Source: Heterotrichella gracilis
Lineage: Eukaryota; Sar; Xanthophyceae; Tribonematales; Xanthonemataceae
Length of the DNA: 29,361 nt
Assembly (NCBI GenBank): GCA_032358255.1
Contig: JAULBX010028394.1
Span: forward strand, 1-29,361
Direction of reading: 5' to 3'
Below the pieces are notes generated by a model. The model saw nothing but the letters and a program-made list of their open reading frames with translations, did not search any database and was not told the DNA's origin. The translations under genes and the position numbers were made by a program. Below are positions 12,201 through 25,700 of this stretch, one piece after another. Every line of letters begins with the position of its first letter. The first letter of the stretch is position 1.

Positions 12201-15200
12201 GCGAAAATCGGGACCATGGCCCTCGGCCCCAGAGTGGGAAATCGGAGAGTGCCAGTACTACGGTAGACATGGTAACGTGCTGAGAGCCAAACGAACATGA
12301 TGTTTCTTGAAATTGCAGATAGTATCTCTACAGATGGGATTTTGGACGTAAATTGCACCTCCAGACATGGGCATACGGTATTACATTTGGAGATTTGGAG
12401 AGACAACAGCAAGGTGGGTGGTGAAACAAGGTAGTGTATGTTTGCAGCGAGGGAGTTTGCTCTTACCGTAAGCTGTATACGAGTGCCCGCGATGGAGCCA
12501 GAGGCCCCTATTGCTGCAACTGCTCCTCCTTGTAAACCAGTATTGTTCCTAAATATGCAATTGTTGAAGACAACACGCTGAGCAATAATAAACGCTGCCC
12601 CACCAGAGCCACCTTGAATTGTGTTATTTTCAAACAACACATTCTGAAAGGATGGTACTCCTGTTTGATCACTGTTGCTCAGATACATGGCCCCTCCAGT
12701 TGACCCCGTCGCATAATTCTGTACCGCACAGCAGTATCCTGAGCAATGCTCCTGTAAACTGTGTGTCACATGTAGTATATGCGTGCACTGTATTATCAGA
12801 CGTGCGGTTGATGGGAGCAAACAATCGTGAAACTTACCCCTGAAACAGTCCCAACTGTATAGTTCCAAGTCAGGCCATATGACATCGAAGCTGCTCCCCC
12901 AAATCCAGCAAAATTGCTGCAGTGCAGCAAAACATATCATGCATCCAATTTCAAGCATCCAAAGATAACAACAAGTAACCATCACTTACTTGGTGAACGA
13001 TACATTGTATAGAACAGCTGAATGGGTAAACCCGTATAGTCCTCCGCCCTGAGTGGTAGCTTGATTGGAATTGAACGTAACATTTATCATGTTGACGTAT
13101 GCTCTTTGAACTGCAGGGTTGCCAAGGACAATGATGTTACAAGATTATTTGACAGTCACATGTTGTTGAGCACAGATTGACTTTCAAATACAAATGTAAA
13201 GTAAAACATCGGTTTGTGACTCATCACCAGCTGTTTAATGTATCCATTTATTGATTTATCATACTGGGGAGTCTAGGGTCCATATAAAACTGCAAACTTG
13301 GCCAAACTAAAGCCTTGAAAGTGCAAAACACTGTCTGTCACATGCTGATCACAGATAGGGACAATATCATCATTTGCATCACAAAAGGCCGTACAAAGGG
13401 TTTTTCAGGGTTTTATTTGGAATTTAAATATACGGTGGTCGACTCCTCTCACAAAAAGATAAAAAGCAGGAAAATCGGGCATGTCATAAACTTTCAGAAC
13501 ATGTTATTACATTTTTTTGGTGAGGTGTCTAATGCGCCCAAAAGATATGGATCACCAAATGGGTTAAAAAAGGACCCTAGTCTCCACAGCATGTTGATTC
13601 ACTTCACTTGTTGTTTCCAGAAGTACACTTTTCTTAAATAAGTGCCTTTAATGCACATTATAGATAACCCTTTTGCACGACGGTGAATGAGGCAGGATAT
13701 CTGCAACATTTTGGGCCACATGTGACCCTTACGTGTCATTCCACCACCAGCTGAGTTTCCTGTATTTCCAGCGAAAGTACATCCTTGCACAGTGGCTCTG
13801 AGTTGGGAATTCATCTGTGCCATCATAATGCCAGCGCCAGTCAAGGCTGTGTTGTTGAGGAACACACAGTCTTGGAAGGTGGCAGCAGCATTGAAAACCA
13901 TCGCACCTCCACCAAAACCCACTGCCTGCAGTCACGTGCCACGTCTGCATTTTTAACCATGCAGGTTACACAACAAGAGTGTGAAAGTATGTGCTTTGCA
14001 GGTTTGAATCCAGGTTTGGCATTGATGGGCATGCCTCATGCTGGCCCAAAACGTGATTCACATTTAAGAAAGCAATTCCCAGAAAATAACGATTTCGAGA
14101 AAAAAAGCAATTCACTTTTCACTTGCCAGATGGTTCAGAAGGAAAAGCAAGCAAATGTGACTTCCCAATGTGCATGCAAAAGTACCTTTACGTTACCTTT
14201 TGGCTGAATAGCAAAGGCTAAGTTGACCGTTGGGGTCGAGAGTAGATTAATAATTTAGTCACTCACATTGCTACAGATGAAATTGCCTATAGGACTAAAA
14301 AGTTTATTCAAAGAATTCTTTTGGTTTAATCACCTTGAGATGCAACTACATTGCCATTTTTTGTCCAGAACATACTTTCGTTCAGGACAGTGTTGTATTT
14401 GTATACTTGCCCATGGGCACCAGTGGCATTGATCCTGTGAATTTCAGGTAGGTTTTATGTCTCAGCGGGCTGCTGCATGTGGCAGGTAGAGCATATTGTA
14501 CGTCATTGCAACAACTTCAATACATGCACACACCATATGCACGGGCCTATACATCAGAAATCCAACTTCTTCTGCCACGGGAATCATGGGACTGTTTTCT
14601 GTAGCACATCTGGTGGTCATGCACAGTAATTTAGCCACGTCGGCTCCAGCCCACTTAAGAACATATACTACATTTTGAGAAGAAGTCATCTCCGTTGTTA
14701 ACGTGGAGTAATGATGTCACTTCAGATTTTAATTTTGCCTCTGGTTTGAAATGGGTCACTTTGAATTAATTGTTGTCTACTTTCTTGATGTTGCCTGGCA
14801 AGTATGACACGACAGGAAAATCTAGCAAGTCATGACCTTTGAGATTTTGTCACAACATTTCTCCGGCAAGTTATAGATTGTGCCCCTACGGCGTGTGGGC
14901 GCATCACAGTGCCCCCCGGCATTGTGATACGCCCTTCCTCCTTACGGCATAGGTCACAAAAGGGTCAACATGAGCACAAGTCTCCCCACTATCCAGGTCC
15001 ACAACAGAGCTGGGAATCATCGGCAATGATTTGTTGAAGGGGAACATAGCTACCTGATTACGTCAACCATGAAGCCTAAATGACAGCTGCATGTTAATAT
15101 GCATGCATACTGGAGCGGTTTAAGCAAAAGGGTTAATAGCAGGACCTTCTGCGGAATGCCGACATAATGTACCAGTCTTTTGGACGAATCACCAGAATAC

Positions 15201-16767
15201 CGCCAGAGAAGCGCCCATCTTGCTTATTTGGTGTCTTGCTTTAAAACAGTTTGGTCCTGGCACTAACCTGGTACTGTTTATACCAATGCAGCAAAACAAA
15301 GATGTGAACATGCTAATATGATTCCACATTGCCCCATTTAGTAGGGAGTAAACATGTGATTGCCACAGAAAAATTTTATGTAATTTGATCAGCTACTAAA
15401 GATTTGCTTAGCTGTCCTTGGATGGGGTAATATACAATTGAATTAATGAAAAAAGAAGTGAGCAAGTAAGCATCTGCATTCCAGCTTGAGCATGTCTGGG
15501 TCACCCCATTCCAACAGCCAAGGCTTGCCTTACACTGTTGTCAGTGTGGCAGATGGTGTTAAGCAGGCGTGTCGCATTACCGCATTTTAGTGCTCCCCAT
15601 TCAAAGGGTTTATGGATAAAAACAATAGCTTGCCTCCATTGTGAACCTATAGGTCAGAGTAAGGGGATGCAGCATGTTTAGAAACGCCAGTTACTGATGA
15701 CAACTGCTTTGATGTGGAAATTGAGTCACTGTGACGAAGTCACCCCATATCAAACCAAATTAGTGCTACATAGGGTGCATTACGCAAGCTCGTCTGGCAT
15801 CGTAAGTGTGTGCCACTGCCTGCCATGCTGATACATTTCAGTTGTGTGGTTTCTTGAAATTGATCAGTTTTAATCCCCAGTAGAGCAGGGCTGTCAAGGG
15901 CTTTTTATAAGGTGATTAGGGTATCAGCCTCGTTGAGGAAGGTCGACACAACCACAGAAGTAGAAATTCTCATCTTGTTAGCCAGTGACACCCACCTATT
16001 ATGCCAATTAGCTTGCGTACTGCACCATATGCTGCACCAGCGTGAATCAGCCGGCGGGAAAACTCCGCATGAAGGCAGATGTTAGCAGTTAACGCGCTGC
16101 TCAAATGCGTAGACTTGTGAACCGCATCCACTAGTTGTCCATCTAACGATATGGCTCCTCAGTGTCCGGTTTCCACACTTCCATCACCTTGGTCCTTGCA
16201 AACCCCATTAACAAACCCCACTAGCTATCAATATCACAGCTACCTAGCCAAGGCACCTTTTGCTGCTGGTTAAGGCAGCAGCCAAGACAGCCTGGCTGCT
16301 AAATATCAGAGTGAATTCAGCTCCATGGAAGTCCATGATGTGTATGAGCCCATCCCTGGGCAAGTTAAAGCCAAATTGAATGTAGTCAGTCACAATTTGT
16401 GTACTCTGGGTCTTTGCGGCACCCTTACAAGCCCTGAGCGGTCCTAGGGACCCCCCCTCCCCCCCACTTGCATGCACGCCATTTGAACCCAAAATCTCAT
16501 TTCCAGCATGCAACTAGCCTTAACAAGATGTGATCGGCTCACATCAAAATTACCATATGAAGGTTTGCCCGGATTTCTCCCGGATGTTTTATAACTCGCT
16601 ATTTGCCCTCATTTGTTTTACAACAATTCAATTACCAAAAGTTTTAATAGCCTCTTAATAAGTTAATCACCTCTTAACAATTTGTGTACTGTGTCCTTGC
16701 AACAGTGTCAGCAACTGAGTTTAACAAAAGTGGGCCAAGACACAGCCAGATGGGTATGTGTCATTCC

Positions 16768-16798
<31 letters not shown>

Positions 16799-19700
16799 CA
16801 TGCATTCCAGCAATACAGCCAGATTGGCAGTTGGTCTTGCATATGCGGCGCCACGCAGCTCTTTCCTGGCACTGTTTGAACCACTTATTGATCCCACGTG
16901 ACTTGAGGTCCTGCTGGAGTAGGCCAGCCCACGTGGCCTTTGGCTTACCTACCCCCTTTGCCCCCTCTACTCTACCAAACACCATACATTTAGGAACCCT
17001 ATCGTCTGATAAACGTCCTAAATGTCCCAACCAGCGTAGCCTAATATTCCTGAGTTTGTCACTTATGCTTTGTTGCCCTTACTTGCTAAGGAGAACGGAA
17101 TTAGGGGTGTGCACCAACCTAGAAACCCCACACATAGCCCTTAAACAATTATTTTGAAAAACCTCTAGTCTAGCAAGTTGAGGCTGCCTAATAGCCCAGC
17201 TGTCAGCCCCATATAAAAGGGTTGTCAGCACCACTGCACTAAAAACCCGGCATTTTGTGCGCAGACTAATTCGCCTGTTATGCCACAAAACCCCTCTGAG
17301 CGACGCAAAGGCGCCACCTGCACGGCTAAGGCGGTGTGATATCTCCGCGTCTAAAGTGTTATCCCTAGTAAAAACACTTCCTAAACAGGTGAACTTGTCC
17401 ACCACTTCCACCTGCTGCCCGTCTAATATAACCACGGGCAGTTCCTGTTCAGTTTTTGCTACAACTAGAATCTTGGTCTTAGGGACGCTAACTAATAATC
17501 CCCACTTCTGGAAAATCACAAACACCCTAGAAAGTGCTGTTGACACCTCCAACTGAGATCCACAGACCAGAGTGATGTCATCCGCATACATTATCAGAAA
17601 AACGATAAGCTGCAGGTTACCCTTAACGTCACGAGACGAGGCCCTATACAACTGGCCATCTACCTTGTAAGCAATGGTAATGCCAAGGTCCTGCACAACC
17701 TCAAGCATTTGCCTTGCCATCGTAACTACCACTAAATGGGAAAAGGGAAGGAGCTAAAACACAGCCCTGCTTACCGGTGCATATTTGAAAGGGGGGGGAA
17801 ACGTCCCAAAAGGCACGGACCACACACGTCGTATCAAGGTGCAGCTCCCTCAGTAAATTAACAAGCTTGGGATCAGCACCTCCCAGTTCTAACACCTTCC
17901 ACGCTGTGTCCCTATCTACCGAGTCATAGGCTTTAGTAAGGTCCACAAACCCTAGGAAGACAGGAACGTTCTCCTCACAGGCACTATCCAAAAGCCTCCT
18001 AAGTATGAAAAGAGCATCAGCGGTGCCCCTGTTGGGCCTAAACCCGCACTGCGGTTCGATTCCATAGGTTTCCCTGTCATTTCATAGGTTTCCCTGTCAA
18101 CTGAGTCAAACGCCTTAGTCAAATGCTAGGTAAACATGGGTATTGAGCTCTCGCGCAATGTCTAGCGCACGTCTGAGTGGAGATAGCATATCTATTGTGC
18201 TCCTACAGGGTCTAACTCCACACTATGCGTCAAGCAACTAACCCTCCACCCCATCCCTCATATGGAACAGCAAAACACAGCAAAGACCTTTCCTGCCAAA
18301 CTCACTTAGTTCTTGCATAATTGCCTGCCTTGCTCACTAAGCAGCTGCACCAGGACAGCCTGATTTTACTCCTTGTGCCATCTACCCTACCAAACACATT
18401 ACATTTTGGACATGATTTTCTGTGAACCTATTACATACATAAAATGGCAAAATCAATTCTTGGTATTATTTCAGAATGTGTCTTTTAGCTGGAGGGCAGC
18501 TTGCGCCGCAGCCCCGACTTTGGGTCCGGGGATCCGCCTTGCAGCAAGCTGGTTTTTTTTTATGCCGCTGAGTTGGGTAGCCTGTTTCGCCCGCTGCACA
18601 ACGCAGGTTTTAGAGCTAACACTGGGGTGGGATTAGGGCTGATCGGGGTTTGGTTAGGGTATGCTAGGGCGGCTCTTTACGATGTTTTTTGCCATGATTG
18701 TGCTTGCATCTGCTTCCGCTTGGTATGCTGTGTGCTTGTTTGCTCAGTGCAAGCCGCCGCCCTTGCTTCGACCCCGCGGGCCCCGGCATCCCACCCCAGG
18801 TTTCTCACAAAAATATAAAAAAACAAAATATTAACAAGGCGTAATTTATTCCAGAATTTGCCAAATTTACTCCGATACACTGGATCAAATTGGGGTGCAT
18901 AAGTTGGGTAGGAGTATAGTCCGCATTCCGTTGCTCGAGGGATGCAGTTTGGATTGTGTTTAAACACAGCGTGCGACACCCGTTCGACTACAGTTGTCTG
19001 ACCTGTTTCCGTGCCGTTGCTCTGTTGTGGCATGGGGCTGACCATAGTGGATTGGAGACAAAGGCAGCAGGCCAGCAACCACATAGATCGCTGTGCTACA
19101 TGCTACCTCGCTTGCAAACGTATGTCGCTGGCAAGCTGGTACGAGAACGCCTGTGCGAAAGGTCGCAAAGTCATGTGTGTGGCCGATGCCAGGCTGCCGA
19201 TCCGACGTGGAGGACAGAGTACCAACAATGTCTTATTCTTTCAATGTTCTTCAATATGAATTCATGCAGTTCACAGTGTATTCATGAAGTTCATACACAT
19301 GCAGCCTTTTTCACAACTTCACTTTCACTCACTCAGGCTCAGCCACCCACCCCCCTCATTCAACCCTTCACTTTAATCAATCCTTCAACCTGAAAAAGAA
19401 ATATACATTATCTTTTCCAGGCCCAGCCACCCACCCCCCTGATTCAAGCCTTCACTTCATTCAATCCTTCAACCTGGAAAAGAAATACAATTTCTTTTCC
19501 AGGCCCAGCCACCCACCCCCCTGGTTCAACCCTTCACTTCATTCAATCCTTCAACCTGGAAAAGAAATATAATTTCTTTTCCAGGCTTTCCCTTCATTCA
19601 ATCCTTCAATTTGTAAAAGAAATACATTTTTAGCTTTAGGCTCAACACCCCAGTGTCAGTCTTGGCTTCATTCACTCCTTCACTTACGGTAAAGAGTTGC

Positions 19701-22700
19701 CTGTTCTCTTTCTGTCCTTTACAAACCCCTTGCCGTAGGGCCTGCTCAGGCCCCTGCATTCGATGCTTTCCTAACATGGCATGTTTTTTGTTTTTTTTGT
19801 TTACAGTGCGAGAGCCGTATCAGTGGTGTGATGGTTGATGATGTTTCCGAGAACATACGAAATAACAACGCAAAGACTGCAGTCGCTCGCTACCAGTTCG
19901 TATGTACAAATTGGCTCGCAGTCCCTATTTCCGCTACGATCGATGGTTGCGGACACGCGATTGGAGAGTCCGCGCTTGTGGTTCCAAGTCGGTGGTGATT
20001 GCTGGATTGGGAATAGCCTAACGGGAAACAGATTATCGACACACAAAACCATCGCGTTTCCGAAAGTGAAGGATTGAATGATGTGAAGGGTTGAATCAGG
20101 GGGGTGGGTGGCTGGGCCTGGAAAAGATATTGTATTTCTTTTCCAGGTTGAAGGATTGAATGAAGTGAAGGCTTGAACCAGGGGGGTGGGTGGCTGGGCC
20201 TGGAAAAGAAAATGTATCTCTTTTCCAGGTTGAAGGATTGAATGAAGTGAAGGCTTGAAACTGGGGGGTGGGGGGTGGGGGGGCTGAGCATGTAAATACA
20301 AATGTATTTCTTTTCCAGGTTGAAGGATTGAATGATGGGCACGAGGGAGGTGAATTCAACCCCGGTAAACAATTATAAATTCTAGTTGTAATAAAGTATT
20401 TTACAACTTAATTTTGCTATTCATCTAAATTACAACTTAAAATATGTGGTTTCACTCATTAATCTGTTGATTTCACTGCTCTGGCTGGCTAAATTCACAC
20501 TCTGAGCATGCGTTTTCACTGCCAAAGCACACCCCTTCGATCTCTACTAGGTTCACTCTTCTTCACTGAAATTCAATGACTTCGTTGACCTCTAGTCACG
20601 TGGAGGGGCCAGGGGTATACTAATATATACTAACTAGTTAGTATAGTTAGTAAACCCCTGGAGGGGCTGACGCCGATGCAAGCGCACGTGATCGGTGCGC
20701 ACATGGTTTGGCCCGTCCAGTTACGTCCAGCTGCACTGACTCGTGCAACGAATGGCTGGCATAGGCAAGCGACTACAGTCCTCCGAAGTCGGGGATTCTT
20801 AAATTTGTAATATAACTTGGTTTATGCGACCTGTGTATTTCCAATGACTCACATTGTTGCTGGATATGACAAGGGAGTCAAGCGTCACTGGACTGTGCCG
20901 AACGCAGGAGCATGCAGCCACCTTCGAACAACAATTTGTGAAACCTTCGACCATAATTGCTCCACCATGTGGACCTCCACTGGTAGAAAGACCTGCCATG
21001 CCCAATGCAGCTTCACTGATTCCAATCCCTCTTTGTAAGGTAAATCCTGCACATAAATAAGCGTGTTCTCAGCAATGGATCTCGTGGGATGCCAAATGTA
21101 GTTTATTGCAATTGTAAATACTACGCAGGACTGCAACTCCCAAAAAGTCCTACAATTGTTGACTGTTTGGCACCACATTCATAAAGGCAGGTCAATATGC
21201 CAACATCAAATATTATACACGTTGTCAGAAGCCCATTAGCGACAAATTCGTGTATGTTTTCTGAGCTTATTGCCTTTCCTTATCAATCATTGTATGCAAG
21301 TAACAACCTGAAACGAAGGTTGAGGTATACACATCCGAAGTTGCTGGAAAATGCCAAAGAGCAAAAGTATCCAAGCCATCGATTGTTGTCTGTGTGTTTC
21401 CAATTAGTGATATCACTGTGATGTTCTTGGCGCAAGGAAACGTGGTGAAGTTGCTGCTGCCCATGCCTCCTCCCACATAATTTCCTGCGGCCACAATGTT
21501 ATAGACAATCTCATTGAGGGTTCCCCCAGTAGTATCATGTTATGCTGCTGCCTGTTCAATTCAATTCCAAGACAGACTAAGGCTACAAGGCCTGACCAAC
21601 CTTCGTTGCGAACCATAAGTTTACTTATTGCCAAAATGCACTGTCGTCAGGGCAGAAATTAATCAAGTATGGCAGCAGTTGATTGCAATGCATTTTTAGT
21701 ATTTTGGGCATGGTTGTGCCTGGCCATGGGTCCATATTGCGGCGGTGGGTTAGACGGTGCATGTATGAATATGACTGTGGAAATTGGCACTAGAGCACCT
21801 TATTTTCACATTGTACGCACCAAAGTCGTACTAAATTTGCGTTGGCAACTGTCATAGCGCGTTGAGGAAGTCCAACTGTCGGAAACAATCCCAAAGGCTG
21901 AAAATCGAGTCTTCAAGTTACGTTTGCAAGCTTTTTTGAGGGTTATTACCCTTCTCGTGGGCGGCGATGGGCCCCCACGAACAGTTCTCGCCGCCAGATC
22001 GGCCCCTCCAGGCTAACTTCCACACCAACAGATTTGGGCCCGTTCTGGCGGCACTGGTTGCTAGTGTCTATGATTTCTTTTCTTGGAACTTTCAACAAGT
22101 GCAATTTACCTGTATTATACAGAGGTTTAGCAGGGAGGGCCATTGTATTTGTGGGGTGGGTGGGATCAAGTACTCCTGTTGACAATTAGGTGACACATTC
22201 AGTGGGGAGGGTGGGGCGTTTTGCTTTGCCCTGTTGAATATATTGCGTTATGACCAGCTGGTTAAGATTCAGCAAAGTGGTCCTAATGTTTTACTAGCAA
22301 TACACACCTGCTTCGCCTGGTTTGGGGGATATGGATATTGGGCCCTTCACAGTGTCAGTGCATATGCTGCAGCAACAAAACAGGCCATAGCAGATGGGCA
22401 GTAGGGAGGTCCCTCACAATACCTGTTGCTAGCAGCAAGGGAAACATTGAGCTAAAAGCATGGCCGACTTGGTAAATGATACCGTTGAATTACATTTGAA
22501 GCATTGTAAGATTAAATGAAATATTACATACTTACATGCGTCATAGCAGTACAGCCGGATTATCAGGCAATCCTGAATGCCTTGCGCCAACCTGCCCTGT
22601 GAGGTTGGGAGGCACTGCTTATACCACCTCTGCACCGGCGGTGTTCACGTACTTAATATTATGCAATGCAACGTTCAGGACCTGCCTAAAGCAAACTGTA

Positions 22701-25700
22701 CCCATGTCCTATCAACACACTTGGGTAATCCCTATCTCCTGGCATACGTTTCACATGCCCTTGCCATCGTAGCCTACCTTTACTGAGCCTAGAAGCAAAG
22801 GTCAGGCACTAGCATCTTTTCTAACAACAGTCAGCCATGGAAAATGGTCAACCCTTAAACCCCACACAATGTCCTGAAACGGTTACTCTGAAAAACTTAC
22901 TATCTGCCCAGCTGAAACTGCAAATTAGCCTAACTGCCCCATTCAACAAAGGGAACAAACCCACATATTTGAGATTCTTCATTCTGGTAGACAGTGACAC
23001 TTGCTAATCAGACAGTGGGACATACCTGCCTTAATAAATCTATAGGCCTGTAGATATATTGAGGCAGGTATGTCGTATGCCTATAGGCAGTTGTCATTAG
23101 TAACGTACTGCCCAAATTTGTAACCTTTGCATGTTTTTAACACCTGTCCATCTGAAACAAATTCTTAGCTGCTCAACAACAGATTTAGCCACGACCCTGA
23201 ATATGGCCTTGGGGGTGTTTATTAGCACACCCCGCTTCTTGAGTATGGCTAACAATACTACTCAAAGCAGCAAGCAGATCAGCCTGGCTGCTACACACCG
23301 GAGTACACCAAACACCATATGGTAGTCTGACTGTTGCGGACAAAGTATTTCTTAAAGAAAGGTTCAAAGTGCATGTAAATAAATTTTCTAACAGCAACAA
23401 AGATGAACAATAGTGCAGCCAAGGCGTAGTGCGTGTACACTCAGTGTGTATACTACAGGCAGCGGATACATCTCCATATCCCTTGCGCAAGTATTTGGTG
23501 CAAGATGCAGTGCCCTAAGCCTATGTGTATAGCTTGGGGCCAGCGCCTCAGCACTTGCAAAGCAGTTTCTCTGTCAACCGAGTTGCCCGTTTTGGTTGCC
23601 CCCTACTTTATAGAAGCCTGTCCTCGATCCGGTGCCATTCTCTTCCAAATGTAAACTCCCCGATCCCCGAACTAAAAACCCCGTACCAGCATGCAAGTGT
23701 AAAATCACAAGGGACAAAGCACAAAATGTCAAAGAAAACCTCAAACTCAGAAATACTACAAATCTACCCGGGTTGGGGCGCACTACAATTTTGTTTAAGC
23801 TACAGGGGTTGGTAAGATTCGGTCGACATCAGCTGACCTGACCCAGCAGGACCTCAATCTTGAAGTTCAACTCCGAGTTCAACTAATAGTATATAATGGC
23901 AGGACCAAGCTGTTTAAAGCCGCATGTGCAAGACTAGCAAGAGCAACTGCTAGCAATATAACTTGGCTGTATTGTTGGACTTTACTAACTCACCAACTAA
24001 CTAACTACATTAAAGAAAGCTAGAAAAACATGAGCATTGAGCTCCCGCGCACTGTTTAACACAGGTTTAAGGGCAAAAGCACATGGTTGAGCTCCTAATG
24101 GGCACAAAACACATTGGACATCAAGCAACTGACCCTCTGAAGTGCACCTCATACATTGTAGCAGGGATTAGGCAAAGAACTGTCCTGTGACACTCAACAA
24201 ACTCATACCCCTATATTATCTGCACACTTGTATGTGTAGATTCTAAAGATTAAAACCTGGGCACAGCCGGTTTTCCACCCACCAGGTGGCACCACCAGAC
24301 CATGCACAGCAAACGATGCAGTCACTCACACATCCCCAAACCCGGTTGGGGCCCAGGTGTCAGTTGCTTGGCAAGACTTTCTATCCACATCTGCTGACTT
24401 CAAACTTGTCTCTATGGAGTGGATGCAATGTAAAATTTCATTCACCACTAGGGCACCCCAATAGAATAATGCTTACTTACATGTGGTGCAACAGTACAGC
24501 CATATTTTTGGTTAGTTCTTAATGCTTTGCGGCAACCAGCCCTGTCGTAACACGTATACCATATATACACCACGGGTTAACGCCGCTCAATCACGTACCG
24601 CCAGGTCAGCCCATGTGGCACCGAGCCTTCCTACAGCGCGCTGCCCTAATGTCCTGCCGAGCATAACACACTCGAATATTATATTAGCTGCCGTGCATCC
24701 AACATGCCCTAGCCATAACGAAGCCGTAATTCACTGAGCACTTGTACATTTTATAATTATAGCAACATTCTGGAAATTCATCAGCACTGATACCCCACAC
24801 ATTGCCCTCAGACAATTACTCTGGGACACTATCAGTCGCCCAGCTAGGACTGTCATATAGCCCAATTGTCAACCTATACACAGGGTGGACATACCACAGC
24901 ATTGACAAGCCTCTTGATAAACAGTGACACCTGCCTATCATGTCATATGAGTTTGCATACTGCACCATGTGCTTCACCAGCGCGAATCAAACTGTGAAAA
25001 AGTTCCGCATCTAGGCAGGTGTCGTCAGTAAATATGCTGCTCAAGCAGGTATACTTGTGAACCACTTCCATCAGTTGTCCATCTAGATTGTTTTGGGAAA
25101 AACGATATGTTGCTGTACAACTGGCCATCTACCTTGTAAGCAATGGTACTGCCACCCCTATGAGGGCAATAATGATGAATTTAGATATTGCTCACCTGGT
25201 CCAACCAGAACATCGTAGCGTGAGGCTGTCTTGTTAAAGGCAATTGCAATTGAAGCGCATGGCAAAGTAAATGTTCCACAGGATGTTGCATTGAAACTAC
25301 CCCAGGTTTGAACAAAAGTCCTTCCTGCAATTAGAGGCACAATCCAGATATTTGCAACATGCACCTCGTCGATGCAGATGCAAAAGTGCACCACAAAGCC
25401 ACATGAAACACTCATCCAACCTGAAATGTTCCACGCAGTTGATGTACTGGCAACTGCAGTTGCGCCAGAAGTATCAAAGTATGTTACTTGGAAATAGTAT
25501 CTGTGGTGCGGGATTTTTATGTATCACTTTTACCATAGGCATTTTAGGGCTGTTGTTCGAAAATTGCGCGTACATTTCAAGACAATCGACAGTGTTCTAG
25601 CCTCGATGCTGTTAGTTAGTTGAATGCACTCCAGCAATAAGCCAGATTAGCAGTCAGTCTTTGCATAAGCGGCGCCACGTAGCTCTTTTCTGGCACTGTC

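Larger units (their letters stand above)
7172..12466 (-). other. Intron 10 (5.3 kb)
   Basis: It runs from donor GTAAGA after exon 10 to acceptor cttgcag before exon 11. It holds a TIR element, telomere-like repeats, LINE C, LINE tail D and a possible second TIR element; these are listed separately. Confidence 0.7.
13926..20852 (-). other. Intron 6 (6.9 kb)
   Basis: It runs from donor GTGAGT after exon 6 to acceptor gactgcag before exon 7. It contains LINE pieces E, F and G and the 82-bp minisatellite foldback. Further small exons inside cannot be excluded, but the direct junction SSNN|AVGFGGGAM already completes one repeat motif. Confidence 0.7.
21485..25195 (-). other. Intron 4 (3.7 kb)
   Basis: It runs from donor GTGAGC after exon 4 to acceptor ggccgcag before exon 5. 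It is filled with LINE remnants H, I, J and K. The LINE in K ends only about 35 bp from the exon 4 donor. Confidence 0.7.

Noticed and set aside
12155..12466. C-terminal part of the long minus-strand ORF ending at 12155
   Set aside because: Only 12751-12467 is coding; beyond the GTAAGA donor the frame runs into intron sequence.
14462..14689. Overlapping ORFs on both strands
   Set aside because: Both are open by chance-sized lengths and show no domain or repeat motif.
18045..18060. tRNA-like ggttcgattcc box
   Set aside because: It is the antisense of the conserved LINE motif QCGFRPNR; no cloverleaf around it.
18677..19393. Overlapping 135- and 145-codon ORFs as genes
   Set aside because: No motif, opposite-strand overlap, no splice or start context.
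21485..21539. Extension of exon 5 upstream (reads GGTLNEIVYNIVAAG)
   Set aside because: It looks family-like, but the frame meets a TAA at 21542-21540 and no AG acceptor lies between. The acceptor at 21485 joins exon 4 perfectly to give VGPGNYVGG.
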